A stretch of 64,000 nucleotides of DNA from Bactericera cockerelli (Eukaryota; Arthropoda; Insecta; Hemiptera; Triozidae), in assembly GCA_024516035.1 (NCBI GenBank), contig CM044959.1, forward strand, positions 19,488,525 through 19,552,524, in the 5' to 3' direction. This document shows, in pieces, positions 21,053 to 31,043 of the stretch. Positions within the stretch are counted from its first letter, which is position 1, and each line of letters starts with the position of its first letter. The notes below the pieces were generated by a model. That model saw only the letters and a list, made by a program, of their open reading frames with translations. It was not told the DNA's origin and did not search any database. Both the position numbers and the translations under genes were made by a program.

Positions 21053-21354
21053 AGTGTTCAAGAAACTTCGATAAAATAAGCAATTTTTTTTTTCGATCCA
21101 TATTTTTTTTTGGATACATCTCTTAGTTCGTGTTTTTAGGTATTTTCTGCAAATACTCATGTTAAAATAATAACTTGATATAATGCTCTTGAAAAAATCA
21201 ACTTTCAACAACCGCCTAAATCCATGCAATGGCCTTCGTTAGTAGGTAAAGAGAGACGATAAAAAAACCTCCTAATCGGATTTGAATGCACAATATAAAA
21301 GTTAAGAAAACAAAGAGCTCTTTGCCTCTTAAGAACTGAATTTATAAAACAGGA
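21053..21354. other. No gene recognised
   Basis: Nothing supported. Confidence 0.5.
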
Positions 21355-21550
21355 AGATTTATTATTATTATGTTAGGCTTTATATTGAGGTAAGACAAAA
21401 TAAATACAGTAAACTACAATGAAATCATAAAGAAAAAATAAATAGATTTAACAAAGAAACAAGAACAAAAAAGAGAATAAAGCTAATGTCCTACCTAAAG
21501 GGCGGGGTTATTGCCTGTGGCAATCTCTTCCACCCAACCCATTTCATCCA
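21355..21550 (-). mobile_element. Non-LTR retrotransposon 3' end (family H)
   Basis: Minus strand GGGTTGGGTGGAAGAGATTG, CCACAGGCAATAACCCCGCC, CTTTAGGTAGGACATTAGC, then an A-rich tail. The same 3' block is at 33705-33870 and 63290-63532, both ending in AATAAA and A-runs. Confidence 0.7.
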
Positions 21551-22611
21551 AGTGCATGGACACTATCCCTTGACACGCCCTCAAGTCGGAGTTTCAACCA
21601 TAAAATTTGTCATGCTTGAGAGTAGAACCCCCGACCTCGAGGTTACGAGGTCGCTAAAAAAATGGGTATTTAAATTTTTAAAAAAATCCTAAAATAATGG
21701 TATTTTAAAATCTATAGGTATACGTAAAACACATGTTATATCAATATGATTGTAAATTATACTATAAATAATGTTAATTAGATAAATTAGAGGAAGCACC
21801 GAATATTCCAAAGCGCAAACAAATTTAAATAAATTACCTACGCATAGTGGAGGCACCAAACGCTCCAGTGAAATTTTCTCATCCTGAATGTCAAACTGAA
21901 AAAGCTCCAAAAGGGCGCAATTAATATAGACGTTTTTGTATTACCTCTGTGACGCTAAGTCTAGATTTTGCGTATTAATTTAATTGGATAAACTAATGCT
22001 TAAGTCATGACTTGAGATCTTGATTTTTTCTATTTATTTCGCCCTAAGCCTTACGATTCTCTCGAATACCGGTATTGGTTCCAATCCAAACTGCTACCAT
22101 GCTACATTTGATTCTTGCAGTCACTTGGTGGAAGCTACTCACTTGTCCTCAAGAGGCTGGTTTATCATACTTAAAAAATCTCATTGATCCCTCAGAGAAT
22201 TAAACACAGACCTCAAGCCCGGACAGTCCAATACCCGCTGAGTCTAGGATAATATTATGAAAGCGTAGAGAAATATTAATAATATTATTATTACTTTACA
22301 CATCAAGTCACTTCTAGGCAGTATTAGGTCGTTAAGGTACTTAGACTCAAGTAATATTACATACTGTAATACTTACAGTAATATGCCTATCAATATATAT
22401 TACGTAGGATATAGGTAAGGCTTAACTATTACAATATTACCTACATAGCCTTCAGCCATGAGGGGTAATGCACTCCGTGCAATAATGACTATCCAACTAC
22501 TACACGGTACACGTCATGAACTTGTGTGTTACATTCGAAAGTCCTGGATTCGGGACCAGATGAAGTGTGGATATTCGATAGGATCCATGAATATGCTTGT
22601 GTCATATTAGA
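21551..22611. other. No gene recognised
   Basis: A tRNA-like patch on the minus strand at 21610-21660 (GTAACCTCGAGGTCGGGGGTTC) is weak. The remainder is AT-rich. Confidence 0.45.
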
Positions 22612-22850
22612 AACTAGCGGGCTGTCGCCCGCTTTGCGGGCCGAGGCATGGCCGTGAAAGCAAAAAATCCTTTTTCGCCAATGGCAGGTGTTGTAGTGGG
22701 AGTTTCGAACAATCCCGTCTTATTGCACATCTAGACTATAAGACAAAGCTACCTACCAAATTTCAGCTTCCTAGGACTTACGGTTTGGGCTGTAGAGCGA
22801 TGATCAGTCAGTGGTCAGTGCCTTTGACATTTATATATTAAGATAGAATA
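22612..22850 (+). repeat. Dispersed element with terminal GC hairpin (Helitron-like?)
   Basis: Starts with the hairpin AGCGGGC-TGTC-GCCCGCT followed by TTGCGGGCC. Later it has CTACCTACCAAATTTCAGCT, TCCTAGGACTTACGGTTTGG, GATGATCAGTCAGTGG and ends TTTATATATTAAGATAG. This arrangement resembles a sequence type common in arthropod genomes, but I cannot assign it firmly; one copy in the window. Confidence 0.45.
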
Positions 22851-23134
22851 TGTGTTTCTTCAAGAATCCCTATGATTCTCAAGTCAAATTTAAGAACTAT
22901 CTTGAAATGTCAGAAAAGTTATGTTAGAATCATGAAAATAAAACTGTAAAATATTATTAAACAAACTCAACCAAGTTATTAACAATAAGAAGTATATACC
23001 AATATACCTACATGGAGTATTTACAAAGTGAATTTACAAATTATTGAAATAAAACTTGATCAAGGGTAGTGCTAATCCCTACGGCATTCTCTTCCATACC
23101 TATAATAGTAAATAGTATAGTAGATTTGTAGAAA
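22851..23134. other. No gene recognised
   Basis: Nothing supported. Confidence 0.5.
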
Positions 23135-23270
23135 GTGGTGGTCAAGCAGTCGGAGGCACCGCCTGGCAATCTGGTAGTCTAGGGTTCAGTTCCGGCTCAG
23201 CACCAGCCTTGCTCGTCATATGTCTCGAGCGAAGATAGTCAGTATAAACAGTTGAACATATTACCCTATA
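23135..23270 (+). repeat. Possible tRNA-derived SINE
   Basis: GTGGTCAAGCAGTCGGAGGC then AGTCTAGGGTTCAGTTCCGG: a tRNA-like head with weak A and B boxes, single copy. Confidence 0.35.
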
Positions 23271-23712
23271 TGGTTCGGAAAGCTCTTGTCAGTTGTCACG
23301 CAGAAGGACATCATCACTACCTCTTCCTCGATAACACGATCCAATAATGTTGATGATAACATATATGTATATATACCTGTGAGAACAAGCACAGAAAAGA
23401 TTAAATTATAGTAATTAAGGGCTGTGATGTACAATTTGCAATGTAATGAAGGTACACGAGGAAAACACATTATTCTATTAAAAATTACAAATCATTGGAA
23501 TCAATAATAAAATTAATAATACATCTTATCTAACTAAGGCAGATCGATAGTATATATTCGCGTGTTAAATATACATTATACACATACAGTAAGATATATT
23601 CGCACCTATGGGTCCTATTAAACACAGATAACAGAGAAATCGCTATTGTTGTGGCAAAAACTACTTAGGTACCATGTACGAGTATGTATAGTTGGTACAA
23701 TCAAGTATGATT

Positions 23713-24005
23713 GGCGCCTTTTACAGGGTTGGCGTTAGGAAAGGCGTCCAGGCGTAAAATTAGGAATGCCAACCAGCCTCAACCATGAGGAAGGACTTAT
23801 GTTTTTGTTTTATATTTTCTATTCTTTTTCATTTTCATTGTATATATTGTTTCCATTTTTTTCATTGTTAAATTAATTATTTCTATGTACATAATGTCCA
23901 TTTATACCTAATAAAGCGTTGTATAATAATAATAATAATAATAATAAGAGGGTGAACAATGCCAAGTAGGTTTGGGAAAAGGCAAAGTCAAAGAGGAAGA
24001 TCTGA
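23713..24005 (+). repeat. SINE family D tail, split by a LINE 3' end
   Basis: GGCGTTAGGAAAGGCGTCCA ... CTCAACCATGAGG (to 23791) continues at 23945 as GAGGGTGAACAATGCCAAGT ... GGGAAAAGGCAAAGTC. Between, 23795-23942 is a 5'-truncated retroelement with AATAAAG and an (AAT)n tail. A GAGG duplication flanks it. Confidence 0.65.
23795..23942 (+). mobile_element. 5'-truncated LINE 3' end with (AAT)n tail
   Basis: AGGACTTATG, a T-rich stretch, ATAATGTCC, CTAATAAAGCGTTGTA, then (AAT)n. The layout is like the family H 3' ends (AGGACAT ... TGTCCT.ATAAAG). Confidence 0.6.
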
Positions 24006-24257
24006 AGATTACATTGTTAATGTAAAATATCCGCCCGTCAACACGATATCTTGAGAACGGTGATAGCTAGAGACTTGAAATTTGGTTTTGAAGTTATGAG
24101 ACAGAGCTTCTGACATTTGAGACTCAAATAAATTCGGACAGAGTGTTTGGTGATAAATTAATTATTATTGATAGGTTTGTCTTATCAGTGTGGAAAGCCA
24201 ATTGAGGGACCAGATTGCCACGCGTCAGTGAAAGGAAATGAACCAAGGGAAAACTAA

Positions 24258-25513
24258 GGGTGGTATGCATAGTCATTCCTCAAATTGAGATCTCCTCAAA
24301 TCGAGCATCCCTCGAAGTCTTCCTCAATGGAGGACGGTTCCTCAAATTGAGTATTGGTTCCATTGCATAGACAACTCCTTGAGTATGAGATGGTCTACCA
24401 GTGTTGCCAGAACTAAAACCCCGGTTTTCAGCGTGACGCATGCGCACATCTATGTTTATTATTTTCACTGTCCACAGAATTTCTCCAAGAAATTTTTACT
24501 TTCGAGTTTCGACTTTCGAAAACGAGATTGGATCAAACTCAGTTAATATGTATTTTATTTTAATAGAGTAATTCAGTTTTCGTATTATTTATTATAGATT
24601 GTTTTTATTTGAGTGGGAGTACTTATCGAAATTCGCCTCTAAGAGAAAAGTCGGTCAACACCACGATTTTCTGATGATTCAAAAATAATAAAATGCCAAT
24701 TATGGACACAATACTTCCTCGTGAATGACAATCATAATTTTCGACTTACCACTGTCGCTAAATTCTGAGTTTTTTTACTGAATCTCTTGTATCTAGAAAA
24801 GTTCTCAAGCGATTATTATGTATTCAAATGGTGAAAAAAAACACTGCCAATTATATGGACACAATACTTCCTCGTGAATGACAATCATAATTTTCGACTT
24901 ACCACTATCACTAAATTCTGAGATTTTTTACTGAATCTCTTGTATCTAGAAAAGTTCTCGAACGATTATTATGTTCAAATGGTGAAAAAATACACTGCCA
25001 ATTATGGACACAATACTTCATCGTGAATGGTAATCATAATTTTCGACTCTCTGTTATTGCTAAATTCTGAGATTTTTTGATATGATTATTTTAAAACAAA
25101 CTTTTCACTATTATAAATTAATAGAAAATTAAGCTAGAAAAAGTAATCAAATTAAAAACAAAACAAATTTAATATTAGAAATTATTGAAAGTAATAATAA
25201 TATTGATAATCTAATATTATTGCCTTGATTATTTTAAAACAGACTTTTCATTATTACAAAAACTTGAAAAATACGCGAGAAAAAATAATCAAATTGAAAG
25301 TGATACAAAACAAATTCAAACTGATAAAAGCACAATTAGATTGAGGGAAGGTTTGAGGTAGCTCGCGATCTACCTTGAACCGAGGAGCTCTCCTCAACTA
25401 TTGAGGAGCCTTCCTCAAAAAATGTAATCAAGGGAGGTTCATGCATACGAAAATGCTATTGAGGGAAGGTTTGAGGAAGACCTCAATTTGAGGAACGACT
25501 ATGCATACCACCC
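24258..25513. mobile_element. PIF/Harbinger-like element, non-autonomous, 1256 bp
   Basis: Ends are inverted repeats GGGTGGTATGCATAGTCATT (left) and GGGTGGTATGCATAGTCGTT (right, reverse complement), continuing through CCTCAAATTGAG. TAA duplications flank it (24255-24257 and 25514-25516), the 3-bp TWA target typical of PIF/Harbinger. Both ends carry many CCTCAA / TTGAGG motifs (24277-24390; 25340-25495). There is no transposase; the interior has a triplicated 150-bp block. Confidence 0.8.
24691..25083. repeat. Tandem repeat, 150-bp unit x about 2.6
   Basis: Copies start at about 24692, 24842 and 24992, each with TGCCAATTAT, GGACACAATACTTC, TCGTGAATG and AAATTCTGAG. The third is truncated. They lie inside the Harbinger-like element. 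Confidence 0.9.
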
Positions 25514-25854
25514 TAAGCAAAAATATAATTATGGATGTTAAAGGCACGTTTACAAATACATTTTTTTTTCTCCAAGATACTATTGAACATATATTTATTT
25601 ATTTACAACAATTATCACAAACAATAAATAGAATAATTATAACATTATTAGAAATAAATGTATTAAAATAAACATGGATGGCCTAATTGAATTACCAGGT
25701 AATTGAATTGCGCGCGTGGCAGTGGCGACATGTGTACTTTAAACCATGAGAAAATCATGATTCTGACGGATCTCATTGATATTCCTTGCAAGTTTGACGG
25801 TCTTTTTCCTTGAGGAAAAAAAATAATATTGTTGGTACAGTGAATATAAAAAGC
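25514..25854. other. No gene recognised
   Basis: Nothing supported. Confidence 0.5.
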
Positions 25855-25945
25855 CTCCACGATACTTAGAGGTCGAGATCAAGCTCGCCGGTAGGCGAGC
25901 GCTCGTCAAGTAGCGCCAGCCAACCGGCATATATTAACACGAAAC
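25855..25945. repeat. Dispersed repeat, copy 2 (see 4137-4230)
   Basis: GAGATCAAGCTCGCCGGTAG, GCGCTCGTCAAGTA, CCAACCGGCATATATT. Confidence 0.55.
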
Positions 25946-26128
25946 ATATAGATATCCCGGGACATCTATTTCGGCTCGGATGGTCTCATCAGCTCAGCGT
26001 TGTATACCAGTATCACGAGGCCCGCAAGGTTGTCCTGGGATGTCTTGTTGTCTGGGTCTCAAGAACCAAATCAGGTAACGCGAAAGCATATTTACAGTAC
26101 AATGTCCTGCAAATATGCAATAAAGTTT

Positions 26129-26275
26129 GTCCCGGTAGCTCAGTGGTCAAGGCGTCTGAATAGTAATCCAGAGGTGGCGGGTTCAAAACCCAGCCGGGAC
26201 ATGACAAGTTACCCTCCCATTTGGTATTTTGACCTCATAATAATACGTCTTGGGCTTACTGCTGGAATTATTATT
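26129..26275 (+). repeat. SINE family F copy
   Basis: GTCCCGGTAGCTCAGTGGTC, GGCGGGTTCAAAACCCAGCC, GGGACATGACAAGTTACCCT, CTTACTGCTGGAATTATTAT. The open frame over it is an artefact. Confidence 0.85.
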
Positions 26276-27309
26276 ATTATTATAATTACAATGCTACCTA
26301 ATGTGTTTTGTTGACACAATTATTAGCCATGGTTCAATATTCTTGAATTTAAACGGTTCTTATTCCACAACTTTTTTGGTTCAACGTCTCTTGGAGGTCA
26401 ACAAAGTATTTTTTTAATTTTTGGCTGTTTTTCCTTGTTGAATTTTTTAACTTGCTCATTGACTCATAATTTAGGCGCAGATCCCAGCCACATTACTACT
26501 TTCGTTTTACTTTGAACACCAAATCTCAGCACTTCAAATAAAACTGTGCAACACATTCACTCACTTCAAATTGAATTCAGCTTTCTAAATTTCAGTATTC
26601 TCCATGGGTACTAAATACATAGTTTTTTAGTTACCTCTCCATTCTTCTTCTTCTTTCACTTTGCCCTTTCCCAAACCCACTTGGGGTCGGCATTAAAAAG
26701 AGGTTGAGTACTCTTTTTTATGGTGTCCGCCTTATAATCGAGCTATTACGGTCGGTAATTATTGAGAATCTTTTCCCTGTTATATTCTCAATTATTATTC
26801 TGAATTTCTGATTTCTTCAATGTTGATTTTTCCTGTTAGTTAATCATTCATTCATGATTGTAATTATTGTTGGTTTTAATTATAATTACTCACTGAAGTA
26901 TCCGTGGCTTGAGCCTTGAACAAATGCCTAATGAACAAGTTGTCTCCACGGACTGCTATCCTGTGCTGTCTCCTACCAGATCTCTTGTTCCTCAATATAT
27001 TCTTTTTAATCTTTGGTTTATTCCTTCTCTTTTACCTCAAATATCTCAAAGTACAAAGTTTCATCAAAATTCCAAAAGACTAAGTTGAGTCTTTAGAACA
27101 TCAAAACCAACCTACAGAAGTTATTTACAAGTATAAGATAAGATCTAAACAAATATGATGAAAGAACAAGAATACATGTTATATTATGTAGCACCAACAA
27201 TACCGACCACAAACATGGTATTTGGAAGATACCTAATTATACAGAATATACAGATACACACACCACCTCCACCACAGGAAAATTAGAGATGATGATAATT
27301 ATACTTCCA
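26276..27309. other. No gene; SINE D tail on minus at 26640-26712
   Basis: CTTTGCCCTTTCCCAAACCC then ACTTGGGGTCGGCATT is the reverse complement of the SINE D / L2-type tail, with TTCTTCTTC next to it at 26642. Rest unannotated. Confidence 0.5.
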
Positions 27310-27339
27310 GTGAATACAATACAATACTCTGTTCATCCT

Positions 27340-27480
27340 GCTATAGAATAAAATAGAATATAATACCTTGTTTGTACTGCCGAGATAAAACTTTCGTCAT
27401 TTTAAACAAGTGTTATACTTGTATACCTATTTCATAGGCAACTCAAAAGAGATTTAAGAGTCCCTTTACTCTGAGAGTCT
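27340..27480 (+). repeat. Dispersed repeat I, copy 2
   Basis: TAGAATAAAATAGAATATAA, TACCTTGTTTGTACTGCCGA, then GTCCCTTTACTCTGAGAG. Same order as 58890-58975. Confidence 0.55.
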
Positions 27481-28064
27481 CTAAACAAAGTATCTTTTAT
27501 TGGTGTGAGGAGTCAGGAGGAAGATGAAACCTGTCACCTTACCCAGAGACTTACTCTGAAAAATATTTATGTAACTGAAATGAAAATCTTGTACCCAGCA
27601 CGAATCATTTAAGCCAAATTATTGATTTACCTACCTTACTACCTTATCCAAAACTGCAAGGATGAAACAATTGCAACATGTCAAAAAGTACCTACAAGAT
27701 TATCAATGGATCACATACGACATCCATTGAGGTGAAACTTGCATGAATGAACAAAGAATAATCTCTATGGAAGGTATAGGTATAATATGGGTTCAAAAAA
27801 AATCTATCTAATTTACCCAAATCAGTACTTTAGAAAATGTATTAAACCCTATCACTTACTATACGTACTGCCTAGTCGCCAAGTTACCATTGACTATAAT
27901 TTCCAATTTGCACTTGGTAGTTAACTAGGTAACTCCTAATATCTACTAGTTACTACCGAGGTAGCCAGGAAGTCTAGCAAGTTTTCTCTTATGGTGTCAT
28001 GATGATGCATCTATTCAGAATGAATTGTAAGTAAATAGTTGCTATAGTGTTTTATTTCCTAAAT
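27481..28064. other. No gene recognised
   Basis: Nothing supported. Confidence 0.5.
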
Positions 28065-28260
28065 AACTAGTAGTGCTGCGAACTGTAAACTTACCTCACA
28101 CAGATTTAACTATTGGATTATAAATGTTCAGTCAAGAATGAGGACATCGAGACCTTTCATTCAATATCCCACTGGATAGGTTTGAATTAAAAAATATAGA
28201 CCGGCCCTTTTTTTGTCCCTTTTTCGAAATTTTATTACAGTGCGGCCCTCTTAGCTTTCA
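28065..28260 (+). repeat. Dispersed repeat J, copy 1
   Basis: ACTAGTAGTGCTGCGAACTG, ACCTCACACAGATT, TAGGTTTGAATTAAAAAATA, GACCGGCCCTTTTTTTGTCC. Same order as 58685-58890. Confidence 0.55.
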
Positions 28261-28922
28261 CGACCACAAAATTTCACTATTTAAACCAAATAAGATTTTT
28301 TAACGACTCTACAAAATTTCAAGAGCCTTGGTTTATTTAAATTTTGCAAAAATGGTTGTTGCCGGAGTTGCTGTTGAACTTTTTCAATTGATGATTCATT
28401 CAACTCTCTGCTGAACTCTGCTCTCTATTTGTGTTGATACAATCTCATCAACTCAGCATGATAGCAAATTGACATGATGAGAGATGCACTTTGATTGCTC
28501 CTCAAACAGTGGCTCTCAAACAGTGCTGTAAGAGAGCTTTTCTGAATTTTCAGACAATTTTGTTAACATTTTTGCAAGAATTTCAAGAGAACTCATGATT
28601 TTTTTATTATTATAAAATGACACTAAACAAATACTTATTAAAAAAAAAAAATCTGTTTTTTGATTGTCCCACACGGGAAAGACGTTTCCATAAGTGACTC
28701 AAAAGTTGGAAACTACTGAAATTGTGTAACTATTATTACGTACGTCCACTGATCGGATGCACTATTGCAGATTGCATATTCATGCATTAGTTAGACTGAA
28801 GGCCGAACACAAGGAGAATACACTGTGTGGCTTTTTCAGTTCATCAACCTTTCTCTCTCTCCCTTTCTTTCTCTGAAGGTCTCTGGGTGAATGAAGAGTA
28901 CCTGCAACTAATAATAATAGTA
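28261..28922. other. No gene recognised
   Basis: CT-rich run at 28848-28873. Nothing else. Confidence 0.5.
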
Positions 28923-29135
28923 CTCTTTGGTGGAAGGTAACCACTAGACGAGTGTAATACTCAAAGAATGTTCTACTACCTAACCTTCAGTCTTATATTA
29001 TTTGGTCACATACTCAAATAAATGAGGAAAAATTAAAACAACTTTGTGGTATCCGATCCACAGATCACATCATCTGCTAGATTGTTTACATTAAAGTCCA
29101 GTGCCTTAACCACATCGCGTAATAACTACCAAGGC
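28923..29135 (-). repeat. SINE family B, old copy
   Basis: Plus strand TTGGTGGAAGGTAACCACTA ... CACATACTCAAATAAATGAG, with a diverged tRNA-like head at 29050-29130. Confidence 0.65.
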
Positions 29136-29811
29136 ACCAATTCTAATTAATGTAAATTCAGAGTGTTTCAACGACATGAGGCTAAAAGATGGTATGATTA
29201 AAATCAGCAGGATCTGTCAAGGTGTAATAGGATGGGCCTAGTATTTCATAGAGTACGTGAGAATATTACAAGTCCAATTAAATAGAAAAATATTAGAAGA
29301 CCAATTAAAAAGAAAAAAAGATTACAAGACCGAGTATTCTGAACTTTATTGGTAACGTGGACGGATGACCGCCGTTTTATAATTAAACGGGACTTCATAA
29401 ATCATATATGGGATACAGGACCAAATAAATTATGTGCTAGATGTGCTAGACTAAGAATAATAAAATTAGACCCTAAAGTAGAAAGTAATCACTAGGCGAG
29501 GTTAATGCTTTAACCATTTTTTAACACTACTTAATTCTGCGAAGTAGCTAGACTTATAGGTACATCGCAGGTCTAACCTACGAGATAAGAGAGTTTAAAA
29601 ATTTAATGGTCCCATTCGTAATGTGATAGTTGATGGTCTTATTTATTTGCACAGTGCGGTTAGTAAAATCTTATTTTTATGATTATCCAGCGAACACGTG
29701 AAATTTCAAATACTGTTTCTGCGTTAATCATATTTTTCGTAAAGAGGGAAGAAGTTAAACTCCAAGGATATCGTTTCATTATTACAAATCTGCATGAGTG
29801 GACTGCAAATT
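29136..29811. other. No gene; SINE B tail fragment at 29465-29545
   Basis: GTAATCACTAGGCGAGGTTA ... is a piece of the SINE B 3' part. AAAAGAAAAAAAGATTACAAGACC-like duplication at 29265-29330 (in two short halves). Confidence 0.45.
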
Positions 29812-30035
29812 ATTGCAAGTACAGGTAATGAGATGCAGGATGTCAAATGAACCTTCCCTCTGGTGGTGAGTGAGTATACCAAAGAGAGAAATTTGCGGTG
29901 GCTCTCGGTTAACAAAAAAAAAAAACCGAAAGCCACCGCAAATGGGACTTTTGGTATCCTTACGCGGCTCCAAAGGGAAGGTTCATATGACATCCTACAT
30001 CTTGTTACATGTACCAGGGTGGAATCTTACAAAGA
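29812..30035. repeat. Imperfect palindrome, arms about 100 bp
   Basis: Left arm: GATGTCAAATGAACCTTCCC, AGTATACCAAAG, TTTGCGGTGGCTCTCGGTT. Right arm is the reverse complement: AACCGAAAGCCACCGCAAA, CTTTTGGTATCC, GGGAAGGTTCATATGACATC. The central spacer is an A-run (29922-29933). Arms differ at several sites, so it is older than the 541-bp palindrome. No duplication was identified. Confidence 0.8.
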
Positions 30036-30074
30036 GCCTACTACACCCTGAGGAGATTGCCCATGTAAAGGAAA

Positions 30075-30165
30075 GGTTTTGCGATAAGCCTGATAAGAGT
30101 GATTTGCCTGATAAGAGAGATAAGCCTGTCAAGAGAGATAAGCTTCATAAGAGAGATGATAGCAT
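30075..30165. repeat. Short tandem repeat, about 15-30-bp units
   Basis: GATAAGCCTGATAAGAG / GATAAGCCTGTCAAGAGA / GATAAGCTTCATAAGAGA variants in a row. Confidence 0.75.
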
Positions 30166-30434
30166 CTGGGTTTACCCAACCTCACCAATTGTCTCAGATG
30201 AACGAGAAGTGCAATAATCCAGAAGTGCAATCATTATTATTCAGTGTTCTGAGAACACGCAGAGTTTATTGTTCAGGAAATTGCAGTCTAATTGCTATAT
30301 GTGGGTGCTGAAGTCGGATACCTACTGTGGAATTAACGTAATATGAAATAATAAATGGAGACACGTGGGGCATGGGAGCTGATTATGAAGCCGAATTAAC
30401 ACCCGCGGATGCTAATTCTTATTATTTATTTTTT

Positions 30435-30577
30435 ACCGACCTCAGTAGCTTAATTCCGAAGCTGAGGGACTTGTAAAATGGAGGTCGGTGGTTCAAGTAC
30501 CGGGTTCAGCGAAGATTTAGTGAAGCGAGTTTGAGTAGTTGTGATATCTCGGAAGTGATTAACAGAAATATGATTAC
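30435..30577 (+). repeat. SINE family A copy
   Basis: ACCGACCTCAGTAGCTTAAT, GTCGGTGGTTCAAGTACCGG, then GTGATATCTCGGAAGTGATT, ending near ATATGATTAC. Confidence 0.85.
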
Positions 30578-30943
30578 AAAATTTATTTCTTACAAGTGTA
30601 GAGGAGTTTTTGATTTAAACTCCTCCACACATAATGGCAATTTAAAAAGAGGTTAGCCCAGTAGACTTCGTGCTTGGGGTTCAAGTCCTACTCAAGTCAA
30701 TATTTTTAAATTAGTTTTAAAATGGTGAACTACCTATCGTTGTTAGTGTTGTGACTTAGAAAGTAAAGCTTTATTTATACTTTTGGTTTCGGCTCAAGAC
30801 AAGCTGTCTCACAACTCTGAGTCTCACTACGCTAACAGTTCCATTAGGCGCCTCCACATTGAAAATAGACAGTAAGAAAACCTAAAATTTGTTAAAATTA
30901 AACGACTAATTCATTGTGATCATTATATCGCTCTCTTTTTCAG
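30578..30943. other. Upstream flank or 5'-UTR intron of the CRAL-TRIO gene
   Basis: Small hairpin GAGGAGTTT / AAACTCCTC at 30601-30628. Otherwise nothing recognised. A pyrimidine-rich tract (30931-30940) leads into the first acceptor. Confidence 0.4.
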
Positions 30944-31043
30944 ATTTCAGGGGTTCACAAATCACGCACCATGGCCAATGCTCAGGACATAGAGACCATT
31001 AGGGACTGGTTGACGAAGCAGCCTCATCTGCCGGAGAAAGTGG
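30944..31043 (+). CDS. CRAL-TRIO gene, first coding exon
   Basis: TTTTTCAG acceptor at 30936-30943 (alternatively a second AG at 30949-30950), so a 5'-UTR exon probably lies upstream. ATG at 30971 in the context GCACCATGG, which fits a good Kozak context. Codes MANAQDIETIRDWLTKQPHL and a few more residues (24 codons plus 1 base). Donor GTGAGT at 31044. Confidence 0.8.
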
